A stretch of DNA of 64,000 nt, from the NCBI RefSeq assembly GCF_003751305.1, contig NZ_RJKV01000001.1, positions 434,001 through 498,000 on the forward strand, written 5' to 3'. The DNA comes from Stenotrophomonas rhizophila. GTDB taxonomy: Bacteria; Pseudomonadota; Gammaproteobacteria; Xanthomonadales; Xanthomonadaceae. Below, piece after piece: positions 43,980 through 52,400 of the stretch (its first letter is position 1; every line of letters begins with the position of its first letter). The notes below the pieces were generated by a model. That model worked only from the letters and a program-made list of their open reading frames with translations. It was not told the DNA's origin and made no database searches. A program made the translations under genes and the position numbers.

Positions 43980-45011
43980 TCAGCCGCGCAGCGAGGAGTC
44001 CCGCAGCACCTGCTTCACCGCGATGCTCTGACCTTCCACCGGCTGGCCTTCGATCAGCGCCAGCAGCTTTTCCACCAGCAGGTGACCGGCCTGCTTGGTG
44101 TCCTGCTGCACGGTGGACAGCGGCGGGGAGACCGAGGCGGCCAGCGGGATGTCATCGAAGCCGGTGACCGCCACGTCCTCGGGCACGCGCAGGCCATGTT
44201 CGCGCAGGGCGCGCATCGCACCGATCGCGATCAGGTCGCTGGCCGCGCACAGCCCGTCGATACGCTCGCCGCGCGCCAACAGTGCCTGGCAGGCATCGAA
44301 GCCGGACTGCTCGGTGGTGATCGCATCGTGCTGCAGCGAGGGCTCGGCGCTGAGGCCGCGCGCGTGCATCGCCTCCACGTGGCCGCGATAGCGCTGCTCG
44401 AACTCGGGATAGTGGCTGGAGGCATGGCCGACGAAGGCGATCCGGCGGCAGCCCTGGTCGAGCAGGTGCGCGGTGATGTCGAACCCGCCCTGGAAATTGT
44501 CGCTGCCGATCGAGACACCGGGCTGGTCGGGCAGGGAAGCGCCCCAGCGCACGAAGTGGGTGCCTTGCTCGACCAGCCGCTGCAACCGCTCGCGCGACTC
44601 GTGGTAGTCGCCATAGCCCAGCAGGATGATGCCGTCGGCCTTGTTGCTGTCCTCGTAATCGGCCTGCCAGTCGGTGGACAGCTGCTGGAAGGAGACCAGC
44701 AGGTCGTAACCGCGCAGCGCGCAGGCTCGGGTGATCGAGCCGAGCATGGCGTGGAAGAACGGGTTGATCAGCGAGTCATCGTTGGTCGGGTCTTCGAAGA
44801 ACAGCAGGGCCAGCGTGCCGGCATTGCGCAGGCGCAGGCTGGAGGCGTTCTTGTCGACCTTGTAGTTCAGCTCCCGGGCAATGGCCAGGATCCGCTGCCG
44901 GGTCTCGGCGTTGACCATCGGGCTGCCGCGCAGCGCCCGCGACACCGTGGGCTGGGAGACGCCGGCCAGGTGGGCGATATCGAGGGAGGTGGCTTTGCCG
45001 CGGATGGTCAT
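43980..45011 (-). CDS. LacI-family transcriptional regulator of the sugar locus
   Basis: 343 residues. N-terminal HTH (TSLDIAHLAGVSQPTVSRALRGSPMV) and a periplasmic-binding-protein-like core with LLGYGDYHESRERL, GSDNFQGG and GFDDIPLAASVSPPLSTVQQD. It lies 2.7 kb beyond the amylase gene. The three identical palindromic sites upstream of the alpha-glucosidase, TonB receptor and GH97/six-hairpin genes are the likely operators; a maltose or glucose oligosaccharide would be the effector. No copy of the site is seen before its own gene. Confidence 0.9.
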   Translation of the reverse strand: MTIRGKATSLDIAHLAGVSQPTVSRALRGSPMVNAETRQRILAIARELNYKVDKNASSLRLRNAGTLALLFFEDPTNDDSLINPFFHAMLGSITRACALRGYDLLVSFQQLSTDWQADYEDSNKADGIILLGYGDYHESRERLQRLVEQGTHFVRWGASLPDQPGVSIGSDNFQGGFDITAHLLDQGCRRIAFVGHASSHYPEFEQRYRGHVEAMHARGLSAEPSLQHDAITTEQSGFDACQALLARGERIDGLCAASDLIAIGAMRALREHGLRVPEDVAVTGFDDIPLAASVSPPLSTVQQDTKQAGHLLVEKLLALIEGQPVEGQSIAVKQVLRDSSLRG

Positions 45012-45324
45012 TTCAGCAGGGGGTGAGGCAGTGAAGGGACATCATGCCATGTGCCGCCTGGGTGGGGCCGGGTAGGGCGCTGGGCGGGCGGCCAGTGGCC
45101 TGCAGCCCGTGGACGGAACCGCCGTCACCGTTGCGGCATATGGCTCGAGCAGGTTTCCGGTCGTTGCCGGGCGGAATTCCGACAGGGTCGGGGACGGCGG
45201 CGATGATAAGATGGTGCAATCTGGATCCCCCCCAATTCTCCCGAGGGTGGCCCGGCAGATCTGCACCCCGCCCGGGGCTGTGATATGACTGCGGCCTGCC
45301 CTCGGACAACGGAAGAGCAACCCT
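45012..45324. other. divergent region of the LacI regulator and ssb
   Basis: 313 bases without a credible gene; no copy of the 14-bp operator. It must contain the ssb promoter. A ribosome site (ggaagagcaa) precedes the ssb ATG. Confidence 0.5.
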
Positions 45325-45861
45325 ATGGCGCGCGGCATCAATAAAGTCATCCTGGTCGGCAACCTCGGCAACGACCCGGACGTGAAATACACCCAGGGCG
45401 GTATGGCGATCACCCGCATCAGCCTGGCCACCACCAGCGTCCGCAAGGACAAGGATGGCAACCAGCAGGAGCGTACCGAATGGCACCGCGTGGTGTTCTT
45501 CGGCAAGCTCGGCGAGATCGCCGGTGAATACCTGCGCAAGGGCAGCTCGGTCTACGTCGAAGGCAGCCTGCGTTACGACAAGTACACCGGTCAGGATGGC
45601 GTGGAGAAGTACTCCACCGACATCATCGCCGATGAGATGCAGATGCTCGGCGGCCGTGAAGGCGGCGGTGGCGGTGGCGGTGGCGAACGTCCGCAGCGCC
45701 AGCAGGCCCCGCGCCAGGAGTACGGCGGTGGTGGTGGCGGTGGTGGTCAGCGCGGCGGCGGCGGTGGTGGTGGCTACGGTCAGCAGCGTCCGCAGCAGCA
45801 GGCGCCGCAGCAGTCCGCGCCGCCGATGGATGACTTCGCCGATGACGACATTCCGTTCTAG
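45325..45861 (+). CDS. ssb: single-stranded DNA-binding protein SSB
   Basis: 178 residues. OB fold ([43 protein letters not shown]), a Gly-rich linker with two long Gly runs and Gln/Pro stretches, and the conserved acidic tip DDDIPF that recruits repair and replication partners. Essential for replication. Just downstream begins the accessory island. Confidence 0.97.
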   Translation: MARGINKVILVGNLGNDPDVKYTQGGMAITRISLATTSVRKDKDGNQQERTEWHRVVFFGKLGEIAGEYLRKGSSVYVEGSLRYDKYTGQDGVEKYSTDIIADEMQMLGGREGGGGGGGGERPQRQQAPRQEYGGGGGGGGQRGGGGGGGYGQQRPQQQAPQQSAPPMDDFADDDIPF

Positions 45862-45889
45862 AGAGAACTTTTCGTAGATGTAAATAGAG

Positions 45890-45922
45890 AGGCTTGCAGC
45901 GTACGCGCTGCAGGCCTTTTTG
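45890..45922 (+). terminator. intrinsic terminator after ssb
   Basis: 12-bp stem AGGCTTGCAGCG / CGCTGCAGGCCT (one mismatch) followed by TTTTTGC, 28 bases past the stop. Confidence 0.85.
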
Positions 45923-46266
45923 CTATTTACAGCCTCCTAGGCCGCTGGTAGTTTTGTTCCATGCCGAGCACTTGTGGGACTGTCAATAGATGGCCGCGCT
46001 CTTTTGCATACGAGTTGTTGTTTGCGAGTCCGGAGAGAGATTGCCGCTCCTGGTTGAACTGCGCACTGGACTGCCGCTCTTCGATCCGACAGTTTTCATT
46101 TTTTCCCAAGTCCGAGCTCGAAACAGATCAAGCGCTAGCATTGAGCAGGCACTCCGCGCGAGTTCGCTCGAACTAAGAAGTACTTTCGCCGATGTATGGC
46201 AGTGAGTCGGAGACTGGGCTGTGAGATGGTGTTGAGCCAAGCAACTTGGTTACATCAAGCGCGAAT
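45923..46266. other. non-coding left edge of the accessory island
   Basis: 344 bases, visibly lower in GC than the flanking core. Only small overlapping frames without ribosome sites or recognisable protein are present. No attachment repeat was found by eye. Confidence 0.5.
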
Positions 46267-47373
46267 TCAGAAATTGATTCTATCTAGTCGGATCTTCTTG
46301 AAAGGCTGCGAAGATGTCGTGCGGGTCTCCGCGTGAGCGCGACGCACGAATCCGATGCCTGTTCCATTCGAGTACGTTGCGGCACTTGCACGCCAGTGAA
46401 TGAAATCGGGCCAGCCGCTTGGTCGCGGGTACAACGTTTCCGAGTGGAATATTGCGTCTTGGTGGTTGCGGGCTTCCTCAGCCGTGCAAACACGATATCG
46501 CTTCGTCACCCCATCTTCCCAATCCAGGATCGCGTGGTTAAGTCGGTGCCTGCAGGGAATGCGCCGATCCGCAGTTGCGTCAAACTGACGGCCGATGGAG
46601 GTGACATCGCTTGTTTCTCGGAAGTAGACGTTGGCCACTGCGTTGAGCAGTTGCTGTTGATTGAGCATGTTCACGTCGCTCTCCTTTCTGACGTCGACCC
46701 AGTGATTGCTCACCGGTAACGAGTAGACGTCTCCGTCGTATGCGATAAAGAAGTGACGGGGGGTGAGGGGAATCAAGCAGAGCGCCCCTGATTTTGCCAG
46801 CCCTGGTGCTCCGAGTCGTTCATTTCCGGGTCGCAGGTACCATCGATTCGTATGGATGGCCGGATCGTCGCTCGTGATGAAATCAACCGCTGTTCGATTC
46901 CGTAGAAGACACACTTTGAGGTCTTCCACGACAGAAACCATCTCAGGAACTGCCGACATCACCACTTGCACGGTCTGTGCGATAGAGGTTCGGAACTCCT
47001 CAGGCGCTCCTGTGGTGTCGACGACTTCAGCTGACAGCGCCGCGAAGGCGCGTGAAGCTGCCTCGGTCCTTAAGTGCTGCAGTACCCAAAAGGCTCTAAA
47101 GAGCTCAAGATCGTCGCCGGTCAAAGCGTAGCCTGACCCGCAGATGCGAGTGATAGCAGCGCCATACAGTCCTTCGATAACCTGCATCTTCTTTTCGTAG
47201 TGAAGATCCTTCCCATAAAAGTAGTCCGCCGAGCACTGGTTCTTTACCGGCGCGTTGAGGACGGCGCGCCGGCGCGCGAAATTGAAGAGATTTATCGCTA
47301 AGTTCTCGCCGTCCAGTGTGAATGGCCGTAAGTGGCAACGCGGGACGAAATGCTGATTTTTGAGTGCAGGCAT
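46267..47373 (-). CDS. DUF4238 protein
   Basis: 368 residues beginning MPALKNQHFVPRCHLRPFTLDG, the hallmark of DUF4238 (KNQHFVPR-x(2)-LRPF). A middle Asp-rich motif DFITSDDPAIHTN and later LIPLTPRHFFIAY are also typical. No enzymatic activity is established. GC and codon use are lower and less biased than in the core genes, a sign of transfer. It is isolated, with long empty flanks, in the ssb-perM island that also has RES and STAND proteins; a defence or toxin role is possible but unproven. Confidence 0.8.
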   Translation of the reverse strand: MPALKNQHFVPRCHLRPFTLDGENLAINLFNFARRRAVLNAPVKNQCSADYFYGKDLHYEKKMQVIEGLYGAAITRICGSGYALTGDDLELFRAFWVLQHLRTEAASRAFAALSAEVVDTTGAPEEFRTSIAQTVQVVMSAVPEMVSVVEDLKVCLLRNRTAVDFITSDDPAIHTNRWYLRPGNERLGAPGLAKSGALCLIPLTPRHFFIAYDGDVYSLPVSNHWVDVRKESDVNMLNQQQLLNAVANVYFRETSDVTSIGRQFDATADRRIPCRHRLNHAILDWEDGVTKRYRVCTAEEARNHQDAIFHSETLYPRPSGWPDFIHWRASAATYSNGTGIGFVRRAHAETRTTSSQPFKKIRLDRINF

Positions 47374-47979
47374 AGAGCCGATTGTGAGGGCACCGGGGTC
47401 TCCGCATCAAGGCCTGCCATGCGAGGTGGGCGCATTGGGCAATGGGCGTCCATCGGAATGGATCGATTCAGCGTGGTGTCCAGAAGGCGGTGGTGGTGCG
47501 AACTGCTTGCGGCGCATCGAATTTGCGGTTGGGCGTCATAACCCGGTAGCTTGTTGCCTTGGGATGCCGCGTTGAGCGGCGCCCTGAGGCGCTGGTTCGA
47601 GCGGGATGTCCGCTGCTACATTCACGACATCACTGGGGCGGGTTGGCTGCTTCTAGTGCTTGAATTGTGCCAAGCGCTCTTGGCTGGCGCGACAGAAGGA
47701 GACCGTTGCTGGATGCGGATGTGCGGGACAGTCTGCTCGCGGCAAAAAACAGCCGATAAGCCCTGCGCTTGCGGTCGGCCATAAACGAATGAACGCATCA
47801 GCGTAGGCAGCTATTCGTTCTTACTGTAAGCAGAGACGCATTCACGCGCCGCCGCATCAGATACAAATGCCTTGTTCTCGGCAACCCCGAAGGGGGCGCT
47901 GGTGGGGTATTTTCGGGGCCAGATGAGGTAATCTACAAACCTGATATCCTTTAGAGAATCCTTAAAGAGACCGGTGCTT
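47374..47979. other. non-coding stretch between DUF4238 and RES genes
   Basis: 606 bases with no convincing gene on either strand. One inverted repeat, aacgaat (47784-47790) / attcgtt (47813-47819), was seen. No small HTH antitoxin gene for the RES protein is present here. Confidence 0.5.
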
Positions 47980-48729
47980 ATGCAGAAGAAATTCACCAAG
48001 CTAGACGACATTAAGATCCCCAGGGAGTTTTGGGGCCTCTACAAGAGGCTTGGCGAAGAGCTGAAATATTCGAATCGATTCAATATCTCTAAAGACCTGA
48101 AGGGTGTGATAGAAAAATACATTCAATACCACTTAAAGAGAAAAGTGTTCGCCTTGGAATCTGGGGGCGTATTTTATCGAGCCAGAATCAATGCAATTGA
48201 TAAAGGCGATCCGTATGGGGACAAGGAGATGGGTGCGCCGCCCAGAGGGCTGGCTGCTTCAGGTAGAATAAATCCCGACGGCATATCATACCTGTACTTG
48301 GCAAAATCTATTGAGACTGCAATTGCAGAGGTTAGGCCTTGGGTTGGGGCGAAAATTTCAGTGGCAAAATTTGCACTGAAGAGAAACGTTGAAATTGTTT
48401 CTCTAAATCCCAGAAAGATCTCCAATCTGAAAGACTACGAGATGGGGGATGTATTTAGGGATGTATTAAATTCCGTGCCACTAAGTAAATACTATTTTGC
48501 AACGCCCGCCCACAGTGCGGACAGGTTGGCATATTTGCCCAGCCAGTATCTAGCGGAGCTGTTCAAATCTGAAGGGGTGGATGGAATTGAGTATGGTAGC
48601 GTATTAAATCGTAATGGAGAAAACTTGGCGCTGTTCGACACTTTGGCTGCTGAGTGCGTTGGTGTTGAACTCCATCTTGTGGAGGAGGTTAATTACTCTT
48701 CATCCTTGGTCGAGGCTGCAAAAGATTAA
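47980..48729 (+). CDS. RES-domain protein (NAD-phosphorylase-like), orphan
   Basis: 249 residues from ATG 47980 (AAAGAGA spaced 9 bases upstream; a GTG six bases earlier would be too close to it). RES-domain signatures: FYRARI (R67/R69), GRINPDGISYLYLAKSIETA with IAEVRP (E117), and a late GVDGIEYGSVL. RES toxins degrade NAD+ with the help of conserved Arg, Tyr, Glu and Ser; they are normally paired with an Xre/COG5642 antitoxin encoded just upstream, which is absent. It also has a 50-residue N-terminal extension. GC is strikingly low for this genome (under 50 percent by eye), indicating recent acquisition. Confidence 0.8.
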   Translation: MQKKFTKLDDIKIPREFWGLYKRLGEELKYSNRFNISKDLKGVIEKYIQYHLKRKVFALESGGVFYRARINAIDKGDPYGDKEMGAPPRGLAASGRINPDGISYLYLAKSIETAIAEVRPWVGAKISVAKFALKRNVEIVSLNPRKISNLKDYEMGDVFRDVLNSVPLSKYYFATPAHSADRLAYLPSQYLAELFKSEGVDGIEYGSVLNRNGENLALFDTLAAECVGVELHLVEEVNYSSSLVEAAKD

Positions 48730-49003
48730 ACTGCAGTCGAACATTATGCTGAAGTCGCAGCTTCGCCCTGTGATGGATGCCGAGACTGCGCGTACGTAGT
48801 TGAAATATTTAGCGCCTCGAAAATTACCTGTGGTGGCAGGCAGTTGCGGGTCCAAAGCTCCCTTTCGCCCCCCCCATGATCATACTTCCTAATCCCTAGC
48901 CCGCCCGTGTCCGCTTTCGGCCAATAGCTGACATTCGGCTATCACCAAGGCGATCTACGGGAAAAGGCAAAAACTGGGCTGGAACCACACTGGCTGCTTC
49001 TGA

Positions 49004-49234
49004 GCCGCAAATCGTACTGAATGGACATTCGTTCAGGCTGGCGCTTTCGAGGCCGCCGATCATTCTCGAGGAAATGGCATAGGCAGCACCACCGGCGGCG
49101 CCGATGCCGACGTCACCGTCAATCGGTTCAAGAAGTTCTTCGGCGACGTGAAAGGCAAACGCTTTTTGTTCACGAACGGACTGGATAACGCGGCGCTAAA
49201 GCATATCGAGACGATTCAGGTGCTCCGCACCTAG
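49004..49234 (+). pseudogene. C-terminal fragment of an unidentified protein
   Basis: An open stretch of 76 codons with no start, reading EWTFVQAGAFEAADHSRGN, then GGADADVTVNRFKKFFGDV and KGKRFLFTNGLDNAALKHIE before a TAG. Composition looks like genuine protein, but no family is recognised. It is read in the same direction as the relaxase-like remnant that follows 30 bases later. Confidence 0.35.
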
Positions 49235-49264
49235 AAGAAATCGCGCAGATGGCGACCCAACAGC

Positions 49265-49390
49265 CTCTCCGCCGGATCGCGCGAGTTCGCGCTCGTGCCG
49301 TGGCCACCGGCGCTGGAGTGCCAGGTCAGCAAGCCAGTCGCAGGCATCATGCGTGCCGATGGAATAACTGGCAGTTCGTCACGGCCGTGG
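49265..49390 (+). pseudogene. remnant resembling the C-terminus of a conjugative relaxase (DUF3363)
   Basis: The frame LSAGSREFALVPWPPALECQ then VSKPVAGIMRADGI recalls the conserved end of VirD2-type relaxases with DUF3363, where REF-LVPWRP-LE...V-GI-R-DGI-W is typical. After ADGI a one-base shift restores a W-Q-F reading, so the fragment also carries a frameshift. It suggests that an integrative or plasmid mobilisation module once stood here. Family match from memory. Confidence 0.45.
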
Positions 49391-49464
49391 CGGACCAACT
49401 ATCGCTTGACCGCTCTTTATTCTCCCGCATGCTCTCCTATACTTGATGAAAGGGGGGAAGAACG

Positions 49465-52400
49465 ATGTTCGAAATTACTGGCGCACAAGTCGCCGACCTC
49501 AATGACGCCGATCTGCGGACACTCGTCGCACGTCTCGCTTTGGCAGAATTGCGGGCGCAGGGTTGCCCCAGTTCGTCGGTTACCGCTGGCGGCAATCAGG
49601 ATGCGGCCGATGGCGGGCTTGATGTCCGGGTCGAGTGCCCGTCCGCACTGCTGATGCCGGATTTCGTGCCGAGCCAGCACACAGGGTTTCAGGTAAAGAA
49701 GCCCGACATGCCGGCGAGCGCAATCCGCAATGAGATGCGTCCTTGCGGCGTACTACGGCCGGTCATCGCCGAACTGGCCGCTCGCTCGGGCGCCTACATC
49801 ATCGTCAGCGCGCAAGGGTCGGTCGCAGACAAGCCGCTGAGCGATCGTCGCGATGCAATCCGGGCGCAGCTCGATGATCTGCCTGAGGCCGGGCAGTTGC
49901 ATAGCGACTTCTACGATCGCGACCGGCTGGCTACATGGGTCAATCACTATCCCGGGATTGCCGCCTGGGTCCGCATGCGGCTCGGCATCGGTATGTCGGG
50001 CTGGAGCAGCATCGGCGATTGGTGCGGCGTCGGCGTGAGCGAGGAGATGCCCTATCTCTTCAATGACAAGGCTTGCCTAACTGATGAGCGAACGAGCGAC
50101 CGCGAGCAACTCACCATCGGCGAGGGTCTCGCCCGGCTTCGCGTCTCTCTGACCCAAGCTCGCCAATGTATCCGGTTGATCGGCTTGTCCGGTCTCGGAA
50201 AGACTCGTCTCGTGCAGGCACTGTTCGAGGATGGTGTCGGCTTGGCGCCGCTGGACCCTGGGCTTGCCGTTTATACCGACTATTCGGTCGAGACTGACCC
50301 GACCGCCCGGGACATGGCGCGCCAGCTAGTTATCGCACGGCAACGTGCGATCCTGATCGTCGATAACTGCAATCCGGCGACGCACAGCGAACTTGCCCGC
50401 ATCTGTTCGGAAGCGGGGAGCCAGGTCAGCCTCCTCACGGTCGAATATGATGTTCGCGACGATGAGCCCGAGCGTACCGAGGTCTTTCGCCTGCAATCAG
50501 CATCGCCCGAAATGGTGGAACTGTGGCTGGAAAAGACCTTCCCCAATGTGACCCAGGTGGACCGGCGCACGATATCGGAGTTCAGCGACGGCAATTTCCG
50601 CGTGGCGCGCGCCCTCGCCGAAACCCTCGGCAAAGGCGAGACCCTCGGAAAGCTCAAGAGCCGTGACCTCTTCGAGCGGATTTTTCACCAGCGCAACGAG
50701 CCCGACCGGGATCTCCTTTCCGCCGCCGAAGACCTTGCGCTGCTCTTTTCGATCGATGGCGAAGACACGTCGGAAAGCGGCGAACTTGCGCGGATTGCTG
50801 CTATTCGCGGCGCTTCCGTGGCGACGATATATGCGGCGCTGAACACGCTTCGTCAGCGCGGGATCGCGCAGCTGCGCGGACGGTGGCGCGCGATCCTGCC
50901 GCACGCGATCGCCAACCCGCTCGCCGGGTTCGCCCTCGAACGCATGCCCCCGGCCGATTTTGATCGCTTCTGCGCGTCGCTCACGGCGCGGATGCAGAAG
51001 TCCCTTTCGCGCCGCCTCGGCTATCTGCACGACAGCGCCGAGGCAGGGGCCGCGGTCGAGCGCTGGCTCGGTGCCGACGGTCTTCTTGGCGATCTCACGG
51101 CGTTGGGCGAAGACGGCCTCCAGATCATCACGAATATCGCTCCGGTCGCGCCCGATGCCGTGCTCGCAAGGATCGAGCGAGACGTGGCCGGGCCGCGCGG
51201 CGCCGAGATACTCGATCCGCAGTCGAGCGACCGATGGCAGTGGATACGGTTGATCAAGCTCCTCGCTTACGATCCACCGCTATTCGACCGCGCGGCGACA
51301 TTGCTTGCCCGGTTCCTTTCCGCCGAACCGCCCAATTACAACAACAACTCGGCATCGGACATGTTCGCCGAACTGTTTCACCTGCACCTGTCCGGCACCA
51401 AGGCTTTGCCGGACCAGCGGCGATCGCTTGTGCGCCGGTTCGCGCAATCTGGTGATCCCGCTTTGATGCGCAGCGCCGGCGTCGCTCTCGATGCGCTGCT
51501 GAAGGCGCACCATTTCAGTTCATCCAGCGACTTCGACTTCGGCGCCCGGTCACGCGACTATGGCTGGCACCCGCCGACCTATGGCGACATCTGGGCCTGG
51601 TACAACGGAGCGGTCGACTTGGCGGTCGAGCTTTCGCCAATCATCGAAAACGCCCGGGACTACCTTGCCCATAGCGTAAGGGAGCTGTGGCATTTCGGCG
51701 CCTGTCACGATGCGCTCGAACGGGCAGCGACCCACTTCTCTTCCGAGCGGCCCTGGATCGAGGGGTGGATCGGCTTCCGCACAGCGCTGCGTTTCGAGGG
51801 CGACGCTATGCCTGATGAGGTGCGCGCGCGCCTCACCGCGCTCATCGACCGCCTGAAACCCACTGATCTTCTCCATCAGGCCCGTGCGGTGGTACTGGGG
51901 CGCAGCAGTTTCGGTTGGGATGTCGCTGACGGTGATTTCGACGACGGCGATGTCATGAAGCCGTATGAGCGCGCCTCCCAGCTCGCGAAGGAGATCGGAA
52001 CCGCGCTCGCGCACGACCCGGAGACGCGCGCTGCCTTCATCGCCGAACTGCTCGTCGAGCAGCATCCGCAGCGCGCCTACGAGTGCGGCATCGGCCTGTC
52101 GGATGGCGCCGCCGATCTTGATGCAATGTGGCGGGAACTGCTGGGCCTCTTTTCTGCCGCCGATGTGGACAGCCGGAATGCGACGGTGCTGGGCGGGTTC
52201 ATCCATGGCGCACACGCCAGGGATTCGGCCTTCGCCGACGCCGCGCTGGAGGATGTGATCGAGAATCCCGATCTCGCCGCGAGCTTGCCCTATCTTCAGG
52301 CGCGTGTTGCTATCGATACCCAAGGCATTACGCGGCTTCGGCGTGCGATTGAACGTGGCGTCCTGTCGGCGCGGACTTTTCACAGCATCGCCAATGGCAG

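Larger units (their letters stand above)
48730..49464. other. degenerate region between RES gene and STAND gene
   Basis: 735 bases without an intact gene. It contains two protein-like remnants described separately (49004-49234 and 49265-49390). A TATACT hexamer (49438-49443) lies close to the STAND start, and AGGGGGG (around 49450) is a strong ribosome site for it. Confidence 0.55.

Noticed and set aside
45927..46240. Small overlapping frames after ssb
   Set aside because: No ribosome sites, no family likeness, and mutually overlapping on both strands.
47551..47784. A 77-codon frame upstream of the RES gene, considered as its antitoxin
   Set aside because: It lacks a helix-turn-helix or RES-partner features and ends nearly 200 bases before the RES start.
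49438..49443. TATACT as a -10 element for the STAND gene
   Set aside because: It would place the transcript start on top of the ribosome site, and no convincing -35 is spaced correctly.
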